This document shows, one piece after another, positions 1 to 9,463 of a stretch of 64,000 nt of DNA. The notes beneath the pieces were generated by a model that was not told where the DNA came from, did no database searches, and saw nothing but the letters and a program-made list of their open reading frames with translations. This DNA is from Arenibacter aquaticus (GTDB lineage: Bacteria > Bacteroidota > Bacteroidia > Flavobacteriales > Flavobacteriaceae). The DNA is taken from NCBI RefSeq assembly GCF_003957295.1, contig NZ_RQPJ01000021.1, positions 666,210 to 730,209 on the forward strand, in the 5' to 3' direction. The number at the start of each line of letters is the position of its first letter. Within the stretch, counting starts at the first letter, position 1. Position numbers and translations under genes: made by a program.

Positions 1-2
1 AG

Positions 3-1850
3 CCGTCGACGACCAAGCTGAGGAATAAAATAGAAGTTTTAAAAGGGCAAAAAAAGGATTTTCAAAAAGATACCACCTATATAGGCTTATTGAACGATCT
101 AAGCATAAAACTCAGATTTACTAATCCCGATAGTCTTTTGTTCTTAGCTACCGAGGCACATAAATTAAGCAAGAACTTAGGTTTTATTAAAGGAGAAATG
201 GAATCCCTAAAGAGCTTGGGGTGTTATTATTCGGACAAAGGACAGCACAAAACCGCAATTGAAAACTATGAAAATGCCTTAAACCTTCCCCATAAGGATA
301 ACTATCCAAATTTAGTATTGCGCATATCAAACGATTTATCTAACGAACATGTTTATAATGGGGATTATTCTAGAGCCCTAATGGGATATTTGGAAAATAT
401 AAAACTGGCACAAAAATTAAATAACAAAACCATGGAGTCTATTCTCTATGAGAATATTGCTTCTTTATATGCCACTCAAAAAGATTATGATCAGGCCCTT
501 TATTTTTATAGCAAGGTTGAAAAATTAAATGCCAATATAGCAGATGATGTAAATTCTGCAGAAACAATGAGCAACGTGGCCAGTATTCATGCCGAAACTG
601 GGGATTTTCAAAATGCCCTGTTCAAGTTAAACCGAAGTATAAAAATATTTGAACAAAACAAGATATTGGATTGGCTTGCCTTTGCATATGAAGTAAAAGG
701 TAAAGTGTACCTTTTGCAAAAACAATACACCAGGGCATTGTATTGGTACAATAAGAGCAATGCTCTGCACGAGAACCTACAGGATGACCGCGGTATCATT
801 GATTTGTACAATGGCATGGCAGAAGCCAATTTTGCCCTAAAAAAAGATAGTCTTGCCCATGATTTTGCTTTTATGGCTTTTGAGATATCAACCTCCATAC
901 AATCTATGGAAGGATTAAAAAAATGCTCAAACACCTTATATAAGATATATAAAAATGAAGAGAATTACACGGATGCCTTAAAATACCATGAGATTTATCA
1001 AAAGATTTCTGATACCTTGTCCAGGGATGGGAACAAGATGAGTTTAACCATGCTGAAAACAGAAATAAATCACAAAAATAGGCATGACGCTTTGGTATTA
1101 GAAAATGAAAAGGCCTTGGCGAAACAACGAAACTATATCTACATCGCCGTTTTTTCTTTATTTATTATGGCCGTCATTGCATACATTATCCACCAGGGTC
1201 AAAAAATTCAGAAAAAATTAAACAAGGAACTGCAAGAGCAAAAACAAGATCTGGAATTGAGGGAAATAGAATTACAAGAGTCCAACAACACCAAGAATAA
1301 ATTATTTTCCATCATAGCACATGATCTACGAGGACCTATAGGGGCCTTGGAGGGCTTATTAAAACTATTGAACAGTGGTGATATCAAAAGTTCCGAGTTT
1401 AGGGAATTTATTCCTAAATTAAAGAATGATGTAAACAGTATATCCTTTACCTTAAATAATCTGCTAACTTGGGGACAGTCACAAATGGAGGAGGCTACTA
1501 CCAACCCCTCTAACATTGATCTGAATCTACTGGTAGAAAGTAATATGAACCTGCTGAGTGAAATTGCCTGTTCCAAGTTAATCACTATAGATAATTTAAT
1601 TGTTGATAAGGCTATAGTTTGGTCCGATGAAAACCAAATGGATATTGTGGTCCGCAATCTTCTTAGCAACGCCTTAAAATTTACTTACGGTACCAATAAT
1701 GAAAAAGGTACGGGTCTAGGGCTTTCCCTATGTCAAGAGATGGTGACCAAAAATGGAGGCAGCTTATGGGTAGAGAGCGAAATGCACAAAGGTACCACCT
1801 TCTATTTCACTGTTCCCAAAGGAAAAAAACAATTACAAAAATCGGCCTAA
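3..1850 (+). CDS. TPR-containing sensor histidine kinase, 5' partial, with a shortened ATPase domain
   Basis: The reading frame is open to the window edge, so the true start lies upstream; a TTG at 90 is only an internal codon. Counting from that TTG, residues 20-310 form tetratricopeptide-like helices, 349-368 a single membrane helix, 370-400 a coiled coil, and 404-430 a HisKA box with HDLRGP (His411). The N-box (RNLLSNALKF, 522-531) is present, but only about nine residues later comes the G2 box (GTGLGL, 540-545). In this family 40-60 residues normally lie between them and hold the G1 motif (DxGxG) and F box. The nucleotide pocket is therefore incomplete, consistent with an in-frame deletion near 1685. 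It overlaps the convergent bshB1 by 4 nt. Family assignment is firm; kinase activity is doubtful. Confidence 0.88.
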   Translation, partial: PSTTKLRNKIEVLKGQKKDFQKDTTYIGLLNDLSIKLRFTNPDSLLFLATEAHKLSKNLGFIKGEMESLKSLGCYYSDKGQHKTAIENYENALNLPHKDNYPNLVLRISNDLSNEHVYNGDYSRALMGYLENIKLAQKLNNKTMESILYENIASLYATQKDYDQALYFYSKVEKLNANIADDVNSAETMSNVASIHAETGDFQNALFKLNRSIKIFEQNKILDWLAFAYEVKGKVYLLQKQYTRALYWYNKSNALHENLQDDRGIIDLYNGMAEANFALKKDSLAHDFAFMAFEISTSIQSMEGLKKCSNTLYKIYKNEENYTDALKYHEIYQKISDTLSRDGNKMSLTMLKTEINHKNRHDALVLENEKALAKQRNYIYIAVFSLFIMAVIAYIIHQGQKIQKKLNKELQEQKQDLELREIELQESNNTKNKLFSIIAHDLRGPIGALEGLLKLLNSGDIKSSEFREFIPKLKNDVNSISFTLNNLLTWGQSQMEEATTNPSNIDLNLLVESNMNLLSEIACSKLITIDNLIVDKAIVWSDENQMDIVVRNLLSNALKFTYGTNNEKGTGLGLSLCQEMVTKNGGSLWVESEMHKGTTFYFTVPKGKKQLQKSA

Positions 1851-2569
1851 ATTAGACTATCCAAGTTTTTAACGGCTATAAATCTTTCGGTAGTAAAGCC
1901 TTCGCCATAGGCCACTCCTACCATTCTCCCCAAATCCCTTGCTCTGTAAATAACACTATCTGTAAAATTTTTACTACTGATAGGCGTTTCGGGCTCATCG
2001 CTGTTTGGGTCATAAAATTGTGAGGCGTATGCTTTTATGGCCTTATCCTTAATTTCTATATATTCTGAGACGTCTACAACAAAATCAGGTTCCAAATTTT
2101 TCCATTGTATATAATGGTGTACCAATTTTGGTCTCCATGCTTCCTGCCAAGCATCCTCACCAGAAAATTTGGTATCTATTTTAATAAGCCCACTTAAAAA
2201 ACAAGCATCACTTACCAGTTTACTTCCTTTTGAATGATCTATATGTCTATCATCTATGGCATTGCACAGAACCGTATCGGGTCTGTATTTGCGGATCATC
2301 TTTATGACCTCTAATTGATGCTCCCTATCATTAGTAAAAAAGCCATCTGCAAATTCCAAATTCTCCCTTATGGCAACACCTAAAATCTCGGCTGCTTTAG
2401 CTGCTTCTTTATCCCTAATTTCCGCGGTTCCCCGGGTACCCAATTCTCCTCTCGTCAGATCTACAATACCTACCTTTTTACCATTGGCCACTTCTTTGGC
2501 TATGGTTGCGCCGGCCCCTAGCTCAGCATCGTCCGGATGTGCCCCGAACACTAAAATATCTAATTTCAT
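1847..2569 (-). CDS. bshB1: bacillithiol biosynthesis deacetylase BshB1
   Basis: A 240-residue PIG-L (LmbE) family enzyme. In bacillithiol synthesis BshB removes the acetyl group from GlcNAc-malate to give GlcN-malate. The zinc motif GAHPDDAE is at residues 9-16 (His11, Asp13, Asp14) and RHIDH at 108-112 supplies the other histidine ligand. The TRGELGTRG segment (39-47) and DGFF (75-78) are typical of the Bacteroidota/Firmicutes BshB1 group rather than the mycothiol enzymes. Length matches the family. No signal peptide is seen, so it is cytosolic. It stands alone on the minus strand, convergent with the kinase gene; no other bacillithiol gene is in the window. Confidence 0.93.
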   Translation of the reverse strand: MKLDILVFGAHPDDAELGAGATIAKEVANGKKVGIVDLTRGELGTRGTAEIRDKEAAKAAEILGVAIRENLEFADGFFTNDREHQLEVIKMIRKYRPDTVLCNAIDDRHIDHSKGSKLVSDACFLSGLIKIDTKFSGEDAWQEAWRPKLVHHYIQWKNLEPDFVVDVSEYIEIKDKAIKAYASQFYDPNSDEPETPISSKNFTDSVIYRARDLGRMVGVAYGEGFTTERFIAVKNLDSLI

Positions 2570-2700
2570 TTATTGATTTTCTAGTCTATTACTGCCAACC
2601 CAATTGTAGTCAACAGGAAAATATCAAAATAAGGTTTTTCTTTTTTTATTCTGGAACAATTTACACAAAAACAAAGATTACCCACTTAGTAATGTTATAA

Positions 2701-3873
2701 TTATACTGTTTGTTTCATTAGCAGTTTAACTTTTGCCAAGGCCTGCTCTATATCAAATATGAGATCTTCTACCTCTTCTATTCCTACTGAAAAGCGAATT
2801 AAACCATCTGAAATACCCTGTCTTGAGCGTTCTTCAGGTCCTAATAGTGCATGTGAGGTCAATGCTGGCGACAGCACTGTGCTTTCTACTCCAGCCAAAC
2901 TCATGGCCGGTCTAATTAATTGTAAGGATTTCTGGAAGGTTGAAGCATCCAAATCCGAATTTAATTCAAAGGACAACATCCCTCCATAACCTTTCATTTG
3001 TCTCTTGGCAATTTCATGATCAGGGTGTGTGGGCAGTCCCGGATAATAGACGGCAGAAATATCCTCATGTTCGTATAAATACTCCGCCATTTGCTGTGCA
3101 TTTTCATTTTGCGCCCTTACCCTAACGCCTAAGGTTTTTATACTCCTCTCCAGTAGCCAAACGGTATAATCACTTAAGCTGCCTCCAAGATTTTTGGCTA
3201 AATGAAAAATACGCTCTATGTTTTTCTCAGTAGTAGCAACTGCTCCAGCACAAATGTCAGAGTGTCCCCCTAAATATTTTGTGGCGCTATGGATAACCAC
3301 ATCTACACCATCATCAATGGGATTTTGATTTACTGGACTCGCAAAAGTATTATCTATCATGGAAATGATCCCATGCTTTTTTGCCACGGCTGCCACAGCC
3401 TGTATATCTGTAATGTTCAATAAGGGATTGGAAGGGGTCTCAATATATATGACCTTGGTATTTTCCTGGATCTTTTCTTCAAAATCCTTGGCTTGGAATC
3501 CATTGGTAAAAGAATAACTAATCCCATATTTTTCAAATTCTTCCACTACCAAATTATAGGTACCGCCATAAAGTATTTTCTGTAGAACAATATGGTCGCC
3601 CGCCTTTAGAAAAGCCAAAAGGGCCGTACTGATAGCGGCCATACCACTACCAAATATCAAACCTGCTTCGGCATGTTCCAAAGCGGCAATTTTTTTTGCC
3701 AAGCCTACCTGGTTGGGTGTATTAAAGTATCTGGGGTAGCGTTTTACGTCTATATCTTCAAAAGCATATGCCGTACCCATATATAATGGGGAAACTGCAC
3801 CTTTAAATTCTTTATCCTCTAATTGCCCTGTATGTGTACAAGTGGTATTAAGGCCTTTCTTCTGCTGTTTCAT
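2701..3873 (-). CDS. trans-sulfuration family PLP-dependent enzyme (cystathionine gamma-synthase / gamma-lyase type)
   Basis: 390 residues of the Cys/Met metabolism PLP family, fold type I. The PLP lysine is Lys199 in HSATKYLGGHSD; the phosphate-binding GSGMAA is at 75-80, and the Asp that contacts the pyridine nitrogen lies in MIDNTFASP (172-180). The Y-x-R element is YPRYFNTPN (46-54) rather than the commoner YSR-x-x-NPT, which marks a Bacteroidota subgroup. The sequence alone does not separate cystathionine gamma-synthase, gamma-lyase, methionine gamma-lyase or O-acetylhomoserine sulfhydrylase. No neighbouring methionine genes help, and no SAM riboswitch was recognised upstream. Family confidence is high, substrate confidence low. 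Confidence 0.85.
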   Translation of the reverse strand: MKQQKKGLNTTCTHTGQLEDKEFKGAVSPLYMGTAYAFEDIDVKRYPRYFNTPNQVGLAKKIAALEHAEAGLIFGSGMAAISTALLAFLKAGDHIVLQKILYGGTYNLVVEEFEKYGISYSFTNGFQAKDFEEKIQENTKVIYIETPSNPLLNITDIQAVAAVAKKHGIISMIDNTFASPVNQNPIDDGVDVVIHSATKYLGGHSDICAGAVATTEKNIERIFHLAKNLGGSLSDYTVWLLERSIKTLGVRVRAQNENAQQMAEYLYEHEDISAVYYPGLPTHPDHEIAKRQMKGYGGMLSFELNSDLDASTFQKSLQLIRPAMSLAGVESTVLSPALTSHALLGPEERSRQGISDGLIRFSVGIEEVEDLIFDIEQALAKVKLLMKQTV

Positions 3874-4040
3874 CCTATGGTTTTATAGTGTCACTTAAAA
3901 ATATCCATAAAGTTACAAAAATAGACTCTTTCCATATTTCTTTGGCCGTGCATTTTACCATGGTTTATATGGATAACTGACTCCCGGGCCAATGTAGGGC
4001 CTTATTTAATTGCAAACACCCTGTACAACAGCATTATAGT

Positions 4041-7000
4041 TTATTTTATGTAAAATTTCTTGTATCGCCAATAACTAACCACTCCCAGTACAAGTACGCC
4101 AAACACTGTATAATAAATAAAGGTAGGTGTAATAACCTGAGCCCCACTGGCATAACTATGTAGCCCCACCAGATAGAAGTTTACACCAAAGTAGGTCATC
4201 ATAATACTGGCAAAAGCTATAATACTGGCAAAGTTAAATATCCACTTTCCGCGTAACCCAGGAATCAATCGCATATGCACAACAAAGGCGTAAACCATTA
4301 TGGATACCAATGCCCAAGTCTCCTTAGGATCCCAGCCCCAATATCGTCCCCAGCTTTCATTTGCCCACTGACCTCCCAAGAAATTACCAATGGTGAGCAT
4401 TACCAAACCTACAGTCAAGGACAGCTCATTAATAATAGTAAGTTCCTTAATATTGTGGTCCATTTTTTCCTTGTTCTTCCCATTGGTCAAAATAATCAAC
4501 AGCAGGCTTACTACTCCTAGGATCATTCCTACTGTAAGAGGACCATAACTACCAACAATAACAGCGGTATGGATCATTAGCCAATAGCTGTCCAATACTG
4601 GTACCAAATTAGCAATAGAGGGGTCTACCCAATTTAAATGGGCTATGGTAAGTAGCATACAGGTAACAAAGGTTGCTGCCGCTACCGTTAAATTACTTCT
4701 TTTACTGAACAATAGTCCCATTCCCAAAGTGGCCCAACCCACGAACAAAATGCTCTCATAGGCGTCACTCCACGGGGCATGCCCGGAAATATACCATCTA
4801 AGGAGCAATCCGGCCGTATGCAATGCAAAAAAGATATAGACCAAGACCTTTAAGGCGCCTATAGTGATTCTTAATGCCTTTCTATCCTTTAAGATCTGGA
4901 AGACCAAGAGGACAAACATCAATAGGCCCACAACACCGTAGTATTTATAAAGTCGGTTAAAAATATCTGCTTTGTTGTAAAATATTTCTGCTTCTATTTT
5001 ATTCTCAGAAGGCAGTACCTCACTTCCATGATTTTCTTGGTTCTTTTTAAAAGCTGCCAGTAATTTATCGGCCTCGGAATAGTCTCCACTTTTCACAGCT
5101 TTCTCTAAACTCATTAAGTAAAAGGGAACCGCATTTTTAACAAAGTTGGCATAAAGGGAATCGGAGATCTGATATTGTCCGCCCCTGTATTCTATGGCAG
5201 AGATCCATTTGTTGTTTTCGTCGTTCAACAGTGGGAATATCTTCACTATTTCACCACTCAGAGCCTTGTTTAGCAGCACCAACCTTAAATCTACCCCTTT
5301 AAAATCTTTTTGAAACTGATTGGGGGTACTGGCGGCATAAGCTTCTTTGAGATATGGAGTCAATTTGTATTGCCCTTTTTCATCGAAAAAGTCAGTTGCC
5401 TTTACATATTTTTTACCCTTTTCTATTCCTATGATCTTTCTAAGGCTATCGTTTTGGGAATTTTTTACTAAAGCAATAAACTCGGCATTGTACCATGCGG
5501 CAGGGTTTAACATCATGGACAGGAATACCTGGTCCGAATTGAAATCTGAAAATTTATCCTTAAGGCTTAATTTTCGTAATAATTCCGATGAAAAGGTATT
5601 AATAGGCTTCATCCTCCCCCCTTCATCCTGTATCACCAACTTGGCAAATTTGGCGGCATGTTCCTTGGATGGGGTAATAGCGTGCAACAAAGAATCTATC
5701 TGTTCTTGTGTAGGCATATTACTATGGGCATGGTCGTTATTTTCTGTATTTTCCTGTGCCATTAGGCTTAAACTGGAAACCAGCAAAAATAATACGGTCA
5801 ATTTTTCCCTTTTCTTTTGCAATTTATCCAGGGCCGCGCCCAAGTCCCTAAAACGTGTCTTACCAAAAAACATAATTCCCATGAGTCCCGCATATAATAA
5901 GAAATACCCAATATAGGTAATCCATGTGCCCCAGAAATCGTGATTTACAGACAAAACGGTCCCTTTTTCATCTGGGTGAAAACTGGCCTGAAAAAAACGG
6001 TACCCCTTATGGTCCAGCACGTGATTCATGTATATATCGTAATCAAATGAACGGTCATCCTCTACCGTAACCTTACTCATAAAAGAAGCGTAGCTATTTT
6101 CGGTGCCAGGATATTTCTCTGCTATAAAATCGTTTAATTTAATACCAAAAGGCAAGGTGTAAACCTTTGAACCGTAACAAAGATTAAAATCCAATCCCCC
6201 AACCTGAAATTCACCAGAAAAGTTAGCTAACCCCTTTGCTCCCAACAACTTCTTTCTCACTGTTTCACCATTACTGCTAACATCTACGATAAGGGCATCC
6301 TGATCATTTTCTGTCTTCTCGTTTTCAGGAATGGCCACTACACCATACGACCCCTTAACAACCGGTTCCGGTATTACAAATTGCATACCTGCCATGGTGT
6401 ATAACGATCTTAATTGTAATGGCTGAAGGCTATCTTTGACCAGTTCTCCCTGGAACTGATCGGCCATTCTCATAAATTGACCGTCGAAGGGCGATTTAAT
6501 TTGATAGGTGCCATCTGATTCCACTATATTAATAGCGCCCTCAGTTATATTGTTTAGGGAGAACAGTACATTGTGTATACTGGTCACTTCCCCACTCTCC
6601 AAATAATGGTCATGACGTTGTCCGTCACCTGCCTCTACTATTTTTAAGTATGTTTTTCCGTTGGGATCTTCAATTAATCCCTCCTTGGCCCCCTCTATAA
6701 AGCCTACATAGGAGATGGTAAAGGGCTGTCCATTAAAATCCGAGTTCCATGGCAGATTGGATTTCATGGCCTCCGGTGTAACCAGAATATCATCCTCCAA
6801 AATTTTACGTTTGGGCTCATTGTTTATTTCACCATCCACATAAACCGTAAGGAATGTTTTGTCCGAATAAAAAATATTCTCTGTATTTCCTTCCCTTATG
6901 GGCATCATGCCTTCAAAACTGATGTATCTTGTAACAAATGCACCAACGATAATCAATACCCAGGACAGATGTAATAACAATACGGCCCATTTTTCCTTTC

Positions 7001-7217
7001 TCAAAAGTTTATACCTAGAAATATTCCCTATAAAATTGATCACAAAAAAGAGCATGATAGCTTCAAACCAAGTGGCATTATAAATCCAAATCCTTGCTGT
7101 TTCGGTACTGTACCAACTTTCAATAAAGGTTCCAAAAGCCATGGCAGTAGCAAAAACAACAAATAAAACAGCGGTTAGACGGGTAGAAAAGAAAATCTTT
7201 TTAAAGAGTTCAATCAT
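4041..7217 (-). CDS. ccsA: cytochrome c biogenesis fusion protein (ResB-like plus CcsA)
   Basis: 1058 residues, a fused System II cytochrome c synthetase as in many Bacteroidota. The first about 480 residues resemble ResB/CcsB: membrane helices near 10-35, 48-70 and 80-100, a long periplasmic part, then another helix near 440. A second extracytoplasmic part (480-750) follows, and the last 300 residues are a multi-helix CcsA domain. The haem-binding WWD motif is in GQWANESWGRYWGWDPKETW (20 residues). CcsA/CcsB move haem across the membrane and attach it to CXXCH apocytochromes. The gene is monocistronic on the minus strand; about 340 nt of AT-rich DNA separate it from the divergent DUF2520 gene. 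Confidence 0.92.
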   Translation of the reverse strand: MIELFKKIFFSTRLTAVLFVVFATAMAFGTFIESWYSTETARIWIYNATWFEAIMLFFVINFIGNISRYKLLRKEKWAVLLLHLSWVLIIVGAFVTRYISFEGMMPIREGNTENIFYSDKTFLTVYVDGEINNEPKRKILEDDILVTPEAMKSNLPWNSDFNGQPFTISYVGFIEGAKEGLIEDPNGKTYLKIVEAGDGQRHDHYLESGEVTSIHNVLFSLNNITEGAINIVESDGTYQIKSPFDGQFMRMADQFQGELVKDSLQPLQLRSLYTMAGMQFVIPEPVVKGSYGVVAIPENEKTENDQDALIVDVSSNGETVRKKLLGAKGLANFSGEFQVGGLDFNLCYGSKVYTLPFGIKLNDFIAEKYPGTENSYASFMSKVTVEDDRSFDYDIYMNHVLDHKGYRFFQASFHPDEKGTVLSVNHDFWGTWITYIGYFLLYAGLMGIMFFGKTRFRDLGAALDKLQKKREKLTVLFLLVSSLSLMAQENTENNDHAHSNMPTQEQIDSLLHAITPSKEHAAKFAKLVIQDEGGRMKPINTFSSELLRKLSLKDKFSDFNSDQVFLSMMLNPAAWYNAEFIALVKNSQNDSLRKIIGIEKGKKYVKATDFFDEKGQYKLTPYLKEAYAASTPNQFQKDFKGVDLRLVLLNKALSGEIVKIFPLLNDENNKWISAIEYRGGQYQISDSLYANFVKNAVPFYLMSLEKAVKSGDYSEADKLLAAFKKNQENHGSEVLPSENKIEAEIFYNKADIFNRLYKYYGVVGLLMFVLLVFQILKDRKALRITIGALKVLVYIFFALHTAGLLLRWYISGHAPWSDAYESILFVGWATLGMGLLFSKRSNLTVAAATFVTCMLLTIAHLNWVDPSIANLVPVLDSYWLMIHTAVIVGSYGPLTVGMILGVVSLLLIILTNGKNKEKMDHNIKELTIINELSLTVGLVMLTIGNFLGGQWANESWGRYWGWDPKETWALVSIMVYAFVVHMRLIPGLRGKWIFNFASIIAFASIMMTYFGVNFYLVGLHSYASGAQVITPTFIYYTVFGVLVLGVVSYWRYKKFYIK

Positions 7218-7560
7218 TTTGGCAAGAAAGGTTTGTTTTAAGCAGGCAAAAATACATCTTTAAAAGTGTTTAAAGATTAAATCTTTTGTTAATTGAGAAG
7301 TTAAATCCATATTTTTTTTATCAATTAGTAATAAATTGTCCCCTAAATATTCAATACCCCATTTGGATGATCTTTTATGTACATTGGTTACATTTTTTTT
7401 TATAAGGAGAATATGTTTATGAAATAATTAGGTTTTAGAGTCTGTTATGAATTCTATTTGAAGATGAACTTAGTCTCGTGATAAAAGCTATAACATATCC
7501 TTTATTAAAAAACATCTGTACCATAGCCTTGAAAATTTTATTTAATATTTACATTTGAAT
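7218..7560. other. intergenic, divergent regulatory space
   Basis: 343 nt between two divergently transcribed genes. It is very AT-rich, has no ORF with a good start, and no strong hairpin. Promoters for both sides must lie here, but I cannot place them with confidence. Confidence 0.5.
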
Positions 7561-8316
7561 ATGATATCTATTGTAATTGTGGGTACGGGCAATGTAGCCA
7601 AACATTTGTTCCGTGCTTTTGTTGGAATTAAGGAAATAGAAGTGGTCCAAGTTATAGGGCGGACGGCAACGAAACTTTTACATTTTTCGGAAATAGTACC
7701 GGTTAGCGTTGATTTTACAAAAATTGTGGAAGCTGACCTATACCTTATGGCTGTAAGTGACAATGCCATCCCGGAAGTATCACACCTTTTAAAAAACAAA
7801 AAAGGTTTGGTAGTCCATACTTCGGGTGGTGTTTCCATAACGGCCATGGGCGATTTGGAAAGAAAGGGTGTATTTTATCCTTTGCAAAGCTTTAGCGCGG
7901 AGAAGGATATTGATTTTAAAACTGTGCCAATATGCATAGAGGCTCAAAACGATAAAGACCTGCTATTACTCAACCAATTGGGGAAATACCTATCTCAGGA
8001 AGTTCAGGTAATTTCATCGGAACAAAGGAAAACCATTCACTTGGCAGCTGTATATGTCAACAATTTCACCAATCATTTGTTTCAAATAGGCCATGAAATC
8101 TGTTCGGAAAACAATATTCCTTTTTCCATTTTAACTCCTCTAATTAAGGAAACTGTCAATAAGTTGGATTATTTATTGCCCTCTGAGGCACAGACCGGTC
8201 CGGCCAAAAGAAAAGATACCAAAACAATGGAAATACATTTAAAGCAATTAAAAGACAAAAATTATAAGGATATTTACAGCTTGTTAAGCAAATCGATCAG
8301 TGAAAAATATGGATAA
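7561..8316 (+). CDS. Rossmann-fold and DUF2520 domain protein
   Basis: 251 residues. The N-terminal dinucleotide-binding loop is VIVGTGNVAKHLF (5-17), followed by a Rossmann-like half to about residue 110; the rest is the all-helical DUF2520 domain, which resembles the C-terminal half of ketopantoate reductase/NADP-oxidoreductases. The biochemical role is unknown. I chose ATG 7561 over the in-frame TTG 7555 because the protein then starts directly with the first beta strand. It overlaps the next gene by 8 nt, and DUF2520-KdsC-Maf order is a recurrent flavobacterial cluster, so co-transcription is likely. Confidence 0.9.
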   Translation: MISIVIVGTGNVAKHLFRAFVGIKEIEVVQVIGRTATKLLHFSEIVPVSVDFTKIVEADLYLMAVSDNAIPEVSHLLKNKKGLVVHTSGGVSITAMGDLERKGVFYPLQSFSAEKDIDFKTVPICIEAQNDKDLLLLNQLGKYLSQEVQVISSEQRKTIHLAAVYVNNFTNHLFQIGHEICSENNIPFSILTPLIKETVNKLDYLLPSEAQTGPAKRKDTKTMEIHLKQLKDKNYKDIYSLLSKSISEKYG

Positions 8317-8836
8317 AAGTTATAAAGAGCAGTTGCACAATATTTCTACCTTTGTTTTTGATGTGGATGGGGTTTTGACCGATGGCACTGTAGTGGTTAC
8401 CACCGAAGGGGAAATGTTGAGGACCATGAATGTTAAGGACGGCTACGCCATTAAAGTGGCAATTAAACAAGGCTATAACGTTTGTATTATTTCTGGAGGC
8501 ACCAATGAGGGGGTCCGACTTCGTTTACGGGGCTTGGGGGTGACCGATATACATATGGGCGCCCACCATAAAATTGACCCATTTGACGAGTATATGGATG
8601 TCTATAATATTGACCCTAAAAATGTACTGTACATGGGCGATGATATCCCTGACATTCCCCCTATGAAACTGGTGGGAATCCCTAGTTGTCCACAAAACGC
8701 TGTGCCAGAGGTGAAGAATGTGTGTAAATATATTTCCCATAAAAAGGGTGGAGACGGCTGTGTTAGGGATGTTATAGAACAAGTATTGAAAGTTAGGGGG
8801 CATTGGGCCGACAACTTTAGCGCCAAGAACGATTAG
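8309..8836 (+). CDS. HAD-family phosphatase, KdsC-like
   Basis: 175 residues of the small C0-type (cap-less) HAD phosphatases. Motif I is FDVDGVLTDG (about residues 16-25: the nucleophile and acid/base aspartates), motif II is in CIISGG, and motif IV is GDDIPDI. This is the signature of 3-deoxy-D-manno-octulosonate 8-phosphate phosphatase, which makes Kdo for lipopolysaccharide, and length matches KdsC. ATG 8309 is preferred to GTG 8300. The gene overlaps the preceding one by 8 nt and is followed 4 nt later by maf. Kdo-8-P is the likeliest substrate, but other HADs of this subgroup exist. Confidence 0.88.
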   Translation: MDKSYKEQLHNISTFVFDVDGVLTDGTVVVTTEGEMLRTMNVKDGYAIKVAIKQGYNVCIISGGTNEGVRLRLRGLGVTDIHMGAHHKIDPFDEYMDVYNIDPKNVLYMGDDIPDIPPMKLVGIPSCPQNAVPEVKNVCKYISHKKGGDGCVRDVIEQVLKVRGHWADNFSAKND

Positions 8837-8840
8837 TGCC

Positions 8841-9428
8841 ATGCTGTTACAGAAATTGAAGGAATATAAGATAATCCTAGCTTCGGCATCACCTAGAAGA
8901 AAACAGTTTTTCAAGGAAATGGGTATGGATTGTACCATACGTCCCATACAGCTTGATGAAGTGTATCCGGATACCCTACGGGCATCCCAAATATCGGACT
9001 ACCTTGCCAAATTAAAAGCCGATGCCTATATGTATCCTTTAGAGAAAAAGGAGATTTTGGTCACTTCAGATACAGTAGTTTGGCATAACAATGAATCCCT
9101 GGCAAAACCAGCGGATGAAAATGAGGCCTTTAGCATGTTGCATACCCTTTCCAACGATGAGCATGAGGTGATTACCTCGGTTTGTTTTACGGCCTTGGGC
9201 AAACAAAAAATTGTACATCATAGTACAAAGGTTACCTATAAGGATCTTAGCGATGACGAAATATGGTATTATATTAAAAATTACAATCCATATGACAAGG
9301 CAGGTGGCTATGGTATTCAGGATTGGATAGGTTTAATTGGGATAACAGAAATACAAGGATCATACACTAATGTTGTGGGATTGCCCACCCAATTGGTATA
9401 CAAAACGTTAATGGATATGGTTGATTAG
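8841..9428 (+). CDS. maf: Maf family nucleotide pyrophosphatase
   Basis: 195 residues. The Maf signature ASASPRRKQFF lies at 14-24, the second conserved acid motif is SDTVVW, and the third is PYDKAGGYGIQ. Maf proteins hydrolyse dTTP, UTP or modified nucleotides to monophosphates and have been linked to septum inhibition. The D-K-A-G-x-Y/G-I-Q motif indicates the YhdE-like dTTP/UTP group. It lies 4 nt after the KdsC-like gene and is the third gene of a tight cluster. Confidence 0.92.
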   Translation: MLLQKLKEYKIILASASPRRKQFFKEMGMDCTIRPIQLDEVYPDTLRASQISDYLAKLKADAYMYPLEKKEILVTSDTVVWHNNESLAKPADENEAFSMLHTLSNDEHEVITSVCFTALGKQKIVHHSTKVTYKDLSDDEIWYYIKNYNPYDKAGGYGIQDWIGLIGITEIQGSYTNVVGLPTQLVYKTLMDMVD

Positions 9429-9463
9429 CTTATTTTGAATAATTTTATCTAAAATCATTTCCC

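Noticed and set aside
5347-5916. 189-codon plus-strand frame
   Set aside because: Antisense to the well supported CcsA fusion gene with no protein-like motifs.
7529-7557. TTG-N18-TACATTTG promoter-like pair before the DUF2520 gene
   Set aside because: The -7 box ends only 3 nt before the chosen ATG, so transcription would begin inside or after the start codon.
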